The notes under the pieces: model-generated
What the model was told of the DNA's origin: nothing
Seen by the model: only the letters and a program-made list of their open reading frames with translations
The model's database searches: none
Program-made: the position numbers and the translations under genes
Part shown: positions 43,371 to 51,003 of the stretch, piece after piece
Layout of the letters: each line of letters starts with the position of its first letter
How positions within the stretch are numbered: position 1 is the first letter of the stretch
DNA from: Candidatus Nitronauta litoralis
Lineage (GTDB): Bacteria; Nitrospinota; Nitrospinia; Nitrospinales; Nitrospinaceae
Length of the DNA: 64,000 nt
Direction: 5' to 3'
Assembly (NCBI GenBank): GCA_015698285.1
Contig: CP048685.1
Location: forward strand, 496,001-560,000

Positions 43371-44306
43371 TTAAACATTAACTTTGGTCACCAGTGTGTT
43401 GAGAATTTTTTTGCCGATGAGACCTTTTTTATCCTGAAGTCGTCCGATGATCAGGGCACGATCAAAGCGATCTTCCTTCATAATTCTGTAGCTACCCTGA
43501 TAAACACCCGGCGCGATCTCCTGCATGACCTGATAGGTGCGGGCACTGCCAATATCGAAGGACGCTTGCAACCCTTTCGGGCCCTCCAGTATGACCTCGA
43601 TCACATCACCCTCTTTCAACTTTTGTCCGGGACGCAGGTTGGCCTGCAGACTTTTGATTTTGGGTGGATGCACATGCTTTCGGTGCAAACGGGCCGGGTC
43701 CGGAATTTTTTTCATCGCCTTCACCGCAAACGCCTCGGCAGAGCGGTAGTAGGCCATATCGGTTTCAGAATTGTTCAACTGATCCTGCACAATATTGACA
43801 ATTGTGGAGGTGGCGATTCCAGACAGTTCAATTTCGTGATGGTCCAGAACCCACAGCGGTTTATCAGCGGTGAGTTCCCAGAACTCCAGTTCCGCTTCCA
43901 GGCGGGTTTCGGCATACACACCGGCGGTGAAATTATTCGCATCGATCACTCGCCCGTAGATCACTGCATCGACTCCTAAAATACGTTTCAGCTCTGGTCG
44001 TGGAATATTTCGAATGGCGGCGGCACTCTTATAACCGGCCTTGCGGAGGCGACGGTCGACTTCTTCAAGTTTGAGATCCCGGTAACCCAGGTAGGAAAAA
44101 TAACTGTAGAACACTTTTCGAAAAATATACTGGGGTCGTTCCCCTTCATCGAGTTCCACATCCAGAGTGAAGGGAAGGACCGCCACGGTGGATGAGTCAG
44201 AGGCTTCCGCCAGGGGCCGTACCATCTGGATATCCGGAGTGGTGCAGGCGCTCAGGAAGAGGGCAGCCGAAATCAGACAAAATCGGAGCGTGCGGCGTAT
44301 CAACAT
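43371..44306 (-). CDS. Lipoprotein of the DUF799 / GNA1162-like type
   Basis: 311 residues. Lipobox FLSACTT near residue 20. STVAVLPFTLDVELDEGERP, RPELKRILGVDAVIYGRVID and ELEFWELTADKPLWVLDHHE resemble GNA1162/CsgG-family envelope lipoproteins, the same fold class as the downstream SPOR lipoprotein. The C-terminal 110 residues (LRPGQKLKEGDVIEVILEGP to GSYRIMKEDRF) form a separate beta domain. Two such lipoproteins in tandem on one strand, about 180 bases apart, suggest a common envelope assembly role. Confidence 0.72.
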   Translation of the reverse strand: MLIRRTLRFCLISAALFLSACTTPDIQMVRPLAEASDSSTVAVLPFTLDVELDEGERPQYIFRKVFYSYFSYLGYRDLKLEEVDRRLRKAGYKSAAAIRNIPRPELKRILGVDAVIYGRVIDANNFTAGVYAETRLEAELEFWELTADKPLWVLDHHEIELSGIATSTIVNIVQDQLNNSETDMAYYRSAEAFAVKAMKKIPDPARLHRKHVHPPKIKSLQANLRPGQKLKEGDVIEVILEGPKGLQASFDIGSARTYQVMQEIAPGVYQGSYRIMKEDRFDRALIIGRLQDKKGLIGKKILNTLVTKVNV

Positions 44307-44754
44307 GAAATCACCGCCAGAAATAATCGGTTTAAGTCCATAAATTTCAACGAATTATGACGAAAAAACCCGGTGTTTCCAACTATAGTGGAGGCCCACA
44401 TTATTGTCAATCAGTTTGTGATAGTTTGTTAAAATTAAGCCCTAAAAATCCCACATAAAATAAACCGTTACCCATTCAAACTTAACGGGTTATAGAATCA
44501 GGAGCCACCCTTACCCTGGCTCTGGCACACAGGGTTTCTGGGCGTCAAACACCTATAGAATCAACATCAACAATTATCCAAGATTACCAGAGTCAAAGTG
44601 CCGGAGGGAACCTCAAAAACCAGGGAATTTCTCCTTTTCCTGAGGGGGGAGTGGTGGGAACAACCATTGCTTGTAACCTGATAGCAACTTTGGTAAATTT
44701 AAAGGCAGTAACCTGCTTTAATCGGTCAACCTGATAAATGGAGATGCCTCTCCC
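44307..44754. other. Intergenic region with divergent promoters expected
   Basis: This 448-base gap lies between the leftward lipoprotein genes and rightward mlaC. It shows a weak TTGTAA-N17-TAAATT pair near 44668-44700 that could drive mlaC. A TACCCTG/CAGGGT palindrome near 44511-44538 may fold. No coding frame is convincing. Confidence 0.4.
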
Positions 44755-45402
44755 ATGAAGAGACGCAAACAGTTCAGCCTGAAAACTTACCTCAGCCTCT
44801 TTGCCCTTTGTATTGCCGTTCTCGCATCAAGTGCGTATTCGGTTCGCGCTGCTGCCATTAAAGATGATTTGAAATCCACAATCGACAATGTAATTCAAGT
44901 CGTTACCAATCCTGAATACAAATCAAACGAGACCACCCGGCGTGAAAAACTAAGGAACATCATCAATCCCATGTTTAATTATCACGAAATGGGAAAACGT
45001 GCGCTGGGCAAGAAGGACTGGATGGCGCGTAATAAAGGTGAACGCCAACAGTTCATCGACCTGTTTGGAAAACTGCTGGAAAACTCCTATGCCAGCAAGA
45101 TTGAATCCTATCAGGACGAAAAAATTGAATACGGAGACGAAATAGTTAAAGGCAAATACGCCATGGTGAAAACTAAAATCATCCGTAAGGACGACACCAT
45201 CAATGTTGATTACAAATTGATCAATGGTGGCAAGAACTGGCGCGTCTACGATTTTGTTATTGAAGATGTCAGCATGATCCGCAATTACAGGTCGCAGTTC
45301 TCCAAAATCATCCGTAAAGACTCTTTCCAGACACTGCTCAACAAAATGTCTGAAAAGGTAGGTGACCTTGAAAATGGCGGGGAGAAAAACGACAAGCTTT
45401 AG
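44755..45402 (+). CDS. mlaC: MlaC/Ttg2D-family phospholipid carrier
   Basis: 215 residues; a signal peptide ends near VRAAA. The body follows MlaC: LKSTIDNVIQVVTNP, RREKLRNIINPMFNYHEMGKRALG, ERQQFIDLFGKLLENSYASKI, and NVDYKLINGGKNWRVYDFVIEDVSMIRNYRSQF, which is the most diagnostic block. MlaC shuttles phospholipids between the outer-membrane MlaA complex and the inner-membrane MlaFEDB. Neither complex is encoded here. Monocistronic, ended by a strong terminator. Confidence 0.92.
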   Translation: MKRRKQFSLKTYLSLFALCIAVLASSAYSVRAAAIKDDLKSTIDNVIQVVTNPEYKSNETTRREKLRNIINPMFNYHEMGKRALGKKDWMARNKGERQQFIDLFGKLLENSYASKIESYQDEKIEYGDEIVKGKYAMVKTKIIRKDDTINVDYKLINGGKNWRVYDFVIEDVSMIRNYRSQFSKIIRKDSFQTLLNKMSEKVGDLENGGEKNDKL

Positions 45403-45430
45403 TCTCCCGTTACGCATTCCGCTCAACTTA

Positions 45431-45467
45431 AAAAAGCCGGTGGAATTTTCCACCGGCTTTTCTTTTT
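45431..45467 (+). terminator. Intrinsic terminator after mlaC
   Basis: Perfect AAAAGCCGGTGG / CCACCGGCTTTT stem with a six-base loop and a following T-rich run. It lies 16 bases before the GHMP kinase start. Confidence 0.92.
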
Positions 45468-45482
45468 CTCTCCGGCTTCCAC

Positions 45483-46487
45483 ATGATCATCGAAAGCAGC
45501 GCTCCCACCAGAATTGATCTTGCAGGCGGAACGCTTGATTTGTGGCCACTGCATCTATTCTTTGACAATCCACCCACTCTCAATGCTGCTATTGATCTTT
45601 ACGCACGGGTCAGTTTGAAGACCCGGCGCGACCGGGCTGTCGTGATCGAATCCCAGGACCTTGGTCTCAAGGCACGATTCTCTTCGATAAAAAGTTTTCC
45701 GGAAGATCATCCTCTGCAACTTATCCTGCGACTCATCCGGTTTTACAAACCGGCAACGGGCCTTGAAATCACCACTCATTGCCAGGCACCCGCCGGGTCT
45801 GGAATTGGTGGTTCTTCAGCACTCAATATTGCCTTGAACGGAGCCCTCAACCGGTTGACAGGTAACTGCTATGGGCGCGAAACTCTTGTCGAGATCGCAA
45901 AGAATATCGAAACACAGGTGATCAAGGTGCCTGCGGGGATCCAGGACTATTATTCAGCCCTCAAAGGCGGAGCGCAGTCCATTCGATGCACATACGACCG
46001 GATCATCAACCAGCCGCTTCCTCTGGATTTGAAAGAACTCACCTGTCGTTTTGTTTTGTGTTACACAGGCAAGCCACGTGCATCAGGCATCAACAACTGG
46101 CAGGTATTCAAGGATGTTGTCGACCAGGATAAAAAAACACGTCGCCACCTTGGAACCATCGCGGAAACCAGTGTCTCTATGGAACAGCAGCTTCTTCGAG
46201 GTTCCTTAAAGAACTTTGAGTCTCTGTTCGACTCGGAATGGCAGGCTCGTAAAAAGCTGGCGCCAGGAATCAGCACACCGGAAATGGACTCCCTTATCCG
46301 GGCCGGCAAGCAGCAGGGTGCCCTGGCCGCCAAAGTTTGTGGTGCCGGCGGCGGGGGTTGTGTTGCCTTTTTTGTAAAGCCCTCCGCCCGCGAGTCAGTG
46401 ACTTCAGCATTGGAATCAAAAGGCGGACGCGTATTGCCGTTTCGCTTTGTCAAACGTGGATTGTCAGTTTCGGTACGTGAAGCGTAA
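45483..46487 (+). CDS. GHMP-family small-molecule kinase
   Basis: 334 residues. The three GHMP motifs are present: SAPTRIDLAGGTLDLWPL, the ATP loop QAPAGSGIGGSSALNIAL, and AAKVCGAGGGGCVAFF. The first and third blocks are closest to sugar kinases such as the D-glycero-D-manno-heptose-7-phosphate kinase group. A heptose or other sugar substrate is therefore likely but not shown. The start is close to the mlaC terminator, so its own promoter must overlap that hairpin or it is expressed by readthrough. Confidence 0.82.
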   Translation: MIIESSAPTRIDLAGGTLDLWPLHLFFDNPPTLNAAIDLYARVSLKTRRDRAVVIESQDLGLKARFSSIKSFPEDHPLQLILRLIRFYKPATGLEITTHCQAPAGSGIGGSSALNIALNGALNRLTGNCYGRETLVEIAKNIETQVIKVPAGIQDYYSALKGGAQSIRCTYDRIINQPLPLDLKELTCRFVLCYTGKPRASGINNWQVFKDVVDQDKKTRRHLGTIAETSVSMEQQLLRGSLKNFESLFDSEWQARKKLAPGISTPEMDSLIRAGKQQGALAAKVCGAGGGGCVAFFVKPSARESVTSALESKGGRVLPFRFVKRGLSVSVREA

Positions 46488-46590
46488 ATAAAACGTAGGA
46501 ACTCCAGATATCTTTAGGGTCTGTTCGGTGGTTTGGTTATAATAAAGTGGTGCAAAATAATTGACGGCTCCCTCGCTTAAAGGCGAAGTC

Positions 46591-47334
46591 ATGCAAGACA
46601 AGAAACCCAAAACCAAGATCGGCTGGATCACCTTCGGTTTTATTTTATTGCTCATACTCCCCTTCGCTGCGTTTCGTCAGCAACCTCAAGTACCGCAAAA
46701 GATTGGAGACCCATCGCTCAACCCATACCCGGCTCCTCAAGACGAAGCGGCACAATTTATTCAAAAAGCATCTGAAAATTATTTCTACCGGGAATACAAA
46801 AAGGGTGCAGACAATTACAGGAAGGCCATTGCAATCTATGAGTCACGCAATGATTTTCCCAAGGTTGCAAAAACCTACCATAGCCTGGGTGATTTATATG
46901 TCTGGGCGCGCCAACCCAAAGAAGCCATAAAGAATTATCAACAGGCGGCCAACGTTCACCTTCAGGTACAAAACCCAATGGGTCAGGCGGAGGATCTTCT
47001 GGAGATTGGTGAGATCCATAAAAAAGCGGAAGACTTTGATGAGGCGGAACTCTGGTTTAAGAAATCTTTACTGGCCTTAACCAAAGTGAAAATAAACCGG
47101 GTCCACGGTCAGATCCAGGAAGCTCGCGGTCACAATTACTGGGCCAACAAAAACCTAATCGAAGCAATCAAAGCGTTCGGGGAAGCTAAAAAGGTTTACG
47201 CACATTTAAATTATGGACTTGGCGTCGAACATATGACCAATGTGATCTTCAGGCTGGAGAATGATAAATCCCGCATCCACAATCACGCAGTGCGGGACGA
47301 AGACCTTGAAAAACAAGGTTACAAAACGCACTAA
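46591..47334 (+). CDS. Membrane-anchored TPR protein
   Basis: 247 residues from ATG 46591 (AAAGGCGA box). One N-terminal membrane helix (IGWITFGFILLLILPFAAF) is followed by about four tetratricopeptide repeats: ASENYFYREYKKGADNYRKAI, VAKTYHSLGDLYVWARQPKEAIKNYQQA, AEDLLEIGEIHKKAEDFDEAELWFKKSL and RGHNYWANKNLIEAIKAFGEA. It is a scaffold, periplasmic by topology (few charges before the helix). The next gene starts nine bases after its stop. Confidence 0.85.
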   Translation: MQDKKPKTKIGWITFGFILLLILPFAAFRQQPQVPQKIGDPSLNPYPAPQDEAAQFIQKASENYFYREYKKGADNYRKAIAIYESRNDFPKVAKTYHSLGDLYVWARQPKEAIKNYQQAANVHLQVQNPMGQAEDLLEIGEIHKKAEDFDEAELWFKKSLLALTKVKINRVHGQIQEARGHNYWANKNLIEAIKAFGEAKKVYAHLNYGLGVEHMTNVIFRLENDKSRIHNHAVRDEDLEKQGYKTH

Positions 47335-47342
47335 ACTATTCC

Positions 47343-47837
47343 ATGGCATTTCCAGGTTTTGATTGTTCTTCCCTTAAAAATTATTGTCTAATCGCTATCG
47401 GTTTTTTTGCCCTGGCACTCCTTCCACCGCAGGCTTTCGCGGAAGAACCACCAGCACCTCCACCCGCTTCCACAAAACCTCCCGCCTATTCCGCTATACT
47501 TCTCAATAATCTGGCCGAAATGGTCCCGGTTACTGAATTCGATTGCCACAACCGTGTCTACATCTACATCACCTGGTACCGCGTTCCCGGGACTCACCGC
47601 GTTACGGCGCTTTGGTTCAATCCCCAGGGAAAACAGGAGGACGCACACGATCTCGATTTTGAAGGCGGGGAAGAGGTTGCCTGTTGGCTGGCACTGGAAT
47701 TTTTAAACGTCCACACCGCCAGCAGTATGATGGATGTGAACCCTGCCGCTACGCGATTCAACGGCACCTGGCGAGTCAAGCTTTTGCTCGACGGGCAACC
47801 ACTCGAAACCCAGGGCTTCAATGTCAAATGTGGTTAA
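47343..47837 (+). CDS. Secreted protein of unknown function
   Basis: 164 residues with a signal peptide ending near QAFA, a Pro-rich linker (EEPPAPPPASTKPPAYS) and a beta-rich domain with three cysteines (EFDCHNRVYIYITWYRVPG, EVACWLALEF, GFNVKCG). The repeated strand patterns, such as HRVTALWFNPQGKQE and TWRVKLLLDGQPLETQGF, suggest an Ig-like sandwich that holds an extracytoplasmic ligand. Probably in an operon with the TPR gene. Confidence 0.75.
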   Translation: MAFPGFDCSSLKNYCLIAIGFFALALLPPQAFAEEPPAPPPASTKPPAYSAILLNNLAEMVPVTEFDCHNRVYIYITWYRVPGTHRVTALWFNPQGKQEDAHDLDFEGGEEVACWLALEFLNVHTASSMMDVNPAATRFNGTWRVKLLLDGQPLETQGFNVKCG

Positions 47838-47852
47838 TCCGCGAGGATGGGG

Positions 47853-48170
47853 CTAGCTGGAAGGATCTGTCTCTTCGTCCCCGGATGATGTTTTTGGAAC
47901 AACATTCTCGGTATCGTCGACGAAACGGTCATTGATTTTGGCAAGGTCCTTCTGGCTTTTATGTACCTTGTGTAAAAGGGTCTTCAACTCTTTTTCCGGG
48001 AAAAGGTCATTTAAATCCTGATCTTCCCCGGGAAACATCTCATTGAGGTCAATCTCTTCTTCTTTGGGTATCCCTTCTTCTGGAAATCCCTTTTTGCTTT
48101 CTTGTTCCAATTCATTTGAAGTCGGTGCCTGAGTGGCTTCTTCCGGAGGGGTTGGATTGGTCTCTTCCAT
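47853..48170 (-). CDS. Acidic, mostly disordered small protein
   Basis: 105 residues, rich in Glu, Asp and Pro; a short helical stretch EKELKTLLHKVHKSQKDLAKI lies in the middle. The two motifs DLNEMFPGED and DLNDLFPEKE form an internal repeat that could be a binding peptide. An AAAGGACA box precedes the ATG. It follows the 220-residue gene by 17 bases and is probably co-expressed. No known family. Confidence 0.65.
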   Translation of the reverse strand: MEETNPTPPEEATQAPTSNELEQESKKGFPEEGIPKEEEIDLNEMFPGEDQDLNDLFPEKELKTLLHKVHKSQKDLAKINDRFVDDTENVVPKTSSGDEETDPSS

Positions 48171-48187
48171 TAGGATGTCCTTTGCGG

Positions 48188-48850
48188 TTACCGGTTGGTG
48201 AGGTCTTGATAGCGTTTTAAAATCAGGGGAACAGCGGCGAGCGCCAGGGTTTTGTCAAAATCGAGAAAAAACTTGATGGTTCGTTTTACACGATCCCAGT
48301 CAGGGTGTTCCTTATCCAGAACCTGCCGAACTCGATTGATTTCTTCCAGGGCTTCCTCTTTTTCACGCCGGGTAAAATCCTCCAGCCCTTCAATAATGGC
48401 AGGTAATGAATCGAGTCCTGAAGACGACAGGTTTTCAGCTTTCTTTGATTCATTCTGCAAGGAAGCTGAAACGGATTCACATTCTTCCGGCAGTTCCAGC
48501 GTAGCACCGCCTTTTATTCTCTCGCGGCTTTTCTTTAAACGCAACTCCTCAAACACATGCTCTCTGGCGGCTTCGAGGATTTCCAGGGCAAGGTCGATAT
48601 CTGAAATCAGAGCGATTCGATCATTGATGTCAATCTGCTCCGATTCCGGTTTTCCCAGAAAAAAATCGGAGGCGAACCGGATTTCATCAAAGGCAGGTAT
48701 TTTTACGGGTGCGTAGCGTAAAAGCAGGTTTCGGGACTGCCGTTGCCAGGAATCAAAATCGCGATCATGCCGGTTTTGTGCGACTTCCTTTAAAGATTGG
48801 GCACCCGTTTTTATTTTTGAAAACGCTTCGGCCAATGCATCCTGATCCAT
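48188..48850 (-). CDS. Cytoplasmic alpha-helical protein of unknown function
   Basis: 220 residues, nearly all helical, with heptad-like patterns (HVFEELRLKKSRERIK, REKEEALEEINRVRQVLDKEH, VKRTIKFFLDFDKTLALAAVPLILKRYQDL). AGGATA upstream of the ATG. It lies six bases after the membrane protein gene and before the acidic protein, so the three form a minus-strand operon. Function unknown. Confidence 0.75.
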   Translation of the reverse strand: MDQDALAEAFSKIKTGAQSLKEVAQNRHDRDFDSWQRQSRNLLLRYAPVKIPAFDEIRFASDFFLGKPESEQIDINDRIALISDIDLALEILEAAREHVFEELRLKKSRERIKGGATLELPEECESVSASLQNESKKAENLSSSGLDSLPAIIEGLEDFTRREKEEALEEINRVRQVLDKEHPDWDRVKRTIKFFLDFDKTLALAAVPLILKRYQDLTNR

Positions 48851-48856
48851 CGTATC

Positions 48857-49339
48857 CTAATACCGCGCCAGGTAGATTCCCATAAAAACGGCCAGACAAA
48901 CAGCCGCAAACGCAACCTTGCCGGTGGTTTCCATTTTTTTGAGAACTTCTGGTATACGCTTCCGCCTTTCAGGCTGAAGATCAATGTTGGAAATATCGGG
49001 CTTAAGCATGAAAGTTTGATAAGCACTGAAGAAAAACGCCGGCAAAACAAAAATAAGTTTTACACCGAGGACATTGTAATACCCCTCACGCAGATTCACC
49101 TGATCGGTGTAGTTTTCCATGAGGTAATAAATACCAGAGAACACCAGAACAAGTATAGCCGTGAACATTGTTGGGGCCAGACGGTCCATTAAAAGGTAAG
49201 TCAGTGATGTTTCATCCGGTGTGCTGTCTTTTTCCCGCAACCGTGCCTGAGGCAGGAGAACGAAAAGTGCAAGCGCTCCGGCCCCGATGGCCACAGCCGC
49301 CCCCATGACATGAACAAAAATAATGATCGCATTTCCCAT
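48857..49339 (-). CDS. Four-helix inner-membrane protein, CopD-like
   Basis: 160 residues with four membrane helices: IIIFVHVMGAAVAIGAGALALF, TMFTAILVLVFSGIYYLM, GVKLIFVLPAFFFSAYQTFM and GKVAFAAVCLAVFMGIYLA. The His in the first helix and the overall layout recall CopD-domain and HupE-like small membrane proteins that may bind haem or copper. The assignment rests only on topology. Confidence 0.6.
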   Translation of the reverse strand: MGNAIIIFVHVMGAAVAIGAGALALFVLLPQARLREKDSTPDETSLTYLLMDRLAPTMFTAILVLVFSGIYYLMENYTDQVNLREGYYNVLGVKLIFVLPAFFFSAYQTFMLKPDISNIDLQPERRKRIPEVLKKMETTGKVAFAAVCLAVFMGIYLARY

Positions 49340-49368
49340 AATTCTATAGCTTCAGGATGGTTGATTTT

Positions 49369-50895
49369 TTAAAGGGAGCGCAGAGTTTCGATTAAGAGAC
49401 GCACACCGTATCCGGTACCGCCTTTTGGAACATAGGGTTTTTCTTCCCCTGTCCAAGCCGTGCCTGCAATATCGAGATGGGCCCAGGGGAAATCACCGAC
49501 AAAGCTTTTGAGGAACGCCGCACCGACAATGGTTCCACCTCCCACCCCCGGTGAGGCGATGTTTTTCAGATCCGCCACATCGCTTTTAACCGACTTTTCA
49601 AATTCTTCATAAAGCGGCAGTTGCCAGACCCTCTCGCCAATTGCTGTTCCAGCTTCCGTCAGTTTGTCGATCAGTTTCTGATCGGTCCCGACCACTGCTG
49701 CAGCCTGGTGTCCAAGAGCGACCAGGCAGGCCCCGGTCAAGGTCGCCAGGTCGATCACCGCGCGGGGCTCATATTTCTGGGCGTAGACCAACGCATCAGC
49801 CAGGACCAGTCGACCTTCAGCATCGGTGTTGAGCACTTCAATTGTTTTTCCGTTGGAAGCGGTGAGTATATCGCCTGGCTTAATGGCGCGCCCGCTCGGC
49901 ATGTTTTCAGCCGCGGGCACAATGCCTACAAGATTGACAGGAAGTTTCAGACTGGCAGCGGCGCACATGGCGCCAATGGTCACCGCCCCTCCCGACATGT
50001 CGTATTTCATTTCATCCATGCCGGCACCCGGTTTGAGCGAGATGCCTCCCGTATCGAAGGTGATGCCTTTACCGACGATAACAACCGGTGCCTGTTTCTT
50101 TTTGCCGCCAGAATATTCCATGACGATTAACGCTGGAGGGTTCTCACTACCCTGGGCGACCCCTAAAAGCGACCCCATGCCCTGCTTCTTCATTTCCTTT
50201 TCGCCCAGAACCTTGCAGGAAAACTTGTGCCTGCGCGCCAGCTTTTTCGCTTCACTCGCCAGGTACATCGGAGTAGCTGTGTTGCCCGGTTGCCATTGCA
50301 GATTACGCGTTACGGTTACTGCTTCAGCCAACCTCAGGCCTTGATCTACATTTTTTTTAATCGCCCGTTCCCGTGCCTTGGCTGGACATAACAGGGTGAC
50401 CGAGTCGAGACGAGGGGACGCGTCTTTCTCGTCCTCCTCATTTTGACTTTTGTATTCATCGAAATGAAACAGTGCCAGGTTCACTGCTTCCGCGATGACC
50501 TGCCATGGTGTGTTTTGATCGGTATCCCTTCCGCCGCCTATTTTCCCCAGGTCTTTTTCCGGGAAACACACCACTGGTTTTTTGAATCGGGATTTTTCTG
50601 CAAGCTTGATGGCCGTGCCTGCCGCTTGCCTTAGAGACTCGAGGTTCGCATCTTTCTGCTTGCCCAAGCCAACAACCAACAGGTGCTCAGCGGGATACGC
50701 ACCGCGCGAATCGAGAAGGCAGGTCTGGTTTTTCTTACCTTCAAAACGACCGGATTTAATCTGAGACGTCACAGCACCGCCCAAAAGCTGGTCGAATGTT
50801 TTCAGCAGGCCGGATAGTTTTTTTTCAGTGCAAAACAGGATCAGACAGTCCGTCTGTATCGCAAGTGGGTCTTGAGTTTTGATCAGGGTTTTCAT
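49369..50895 (-). CDS. pepA: Leucyl (cytosol) aminopeptidase
   Basis: 508 residues, M17 family. The C-terminal catalytic domain has every signature: VIVGKGITFDTGGISLKPG (metal-binding Lys, Asp), KYDMSGGAVTIGAM, NTDAEGRLVLADAL (metal ligands Asp and Glu) and the C-terminal WAHLDIAGTAW. The N-terminal domain is the usual poorly conserved M17 lid. A di-zinc/manganese exopeptidase; in some bacteria PepA also binds DNA at recombination sites. Last gene before the four-helix membrane gene (29-base gap). Confidence 0.95.
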   Translation of the reverse strand: MKTLIKTQDPLAIQTDCLILFCTEKKLSGLLKTFDQLLGGAVTSQIKSGRFEGKKNQTCLLDSRGAYPAEHLLVVGLGKQKDANLESLRQAAGTAIKLAEKSRFKKPVVCFPEKDLGKIGGGRDTDQNTPWQVIAEAVNLALFHFDEYKSQNEEDEKDASPRLDSVTLLCPAKARERAIKKNVDQGLRLAEAVTVTRNLQWQPGNTATPMYLASEAKKLARRHKFSCKVLGEKEMKKQGMGSLLGVAQGSENPPALIVMEYSGGKKKQAPVVIVGKGITFDTGGISLKPGAGMDEMKYDMSGGAVTIGAMCAAASLKLPVNLVGIVPAAENMPSGRAIKPGDILTASNGKTIEVLNTDAEGRLVLADALVYAQKYEPRAVIDLATLTGACLVALGHQAAAVVGTDQKLIDKLTEAGTAIGERVWQLPLYEEFEKSVKSDVADLKNIASPGVGGGTIVGAAFLKSFVGDFPWAHLDIAGTAWTGEEKPYVPKGGTGYGVRLLIETLRSL

Positions 50896-51003
50896 TAAAG
50901 GCCATTCCGGGAAGGTTTCGGAAAACGCGGGAAGGCTTTCCCAACGCAGAGTGATTCCTGAATTTTAATGAATTCCCTAGAGCCGGACAAGGGGAATCTT
51001 CAA

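Noticed and set aside
44511-44538. TACCCTG/CAGGGT palindrome as an operator
   Set aside because: Single imperfect occurrence with no second copy or position relative to a firm promoter.
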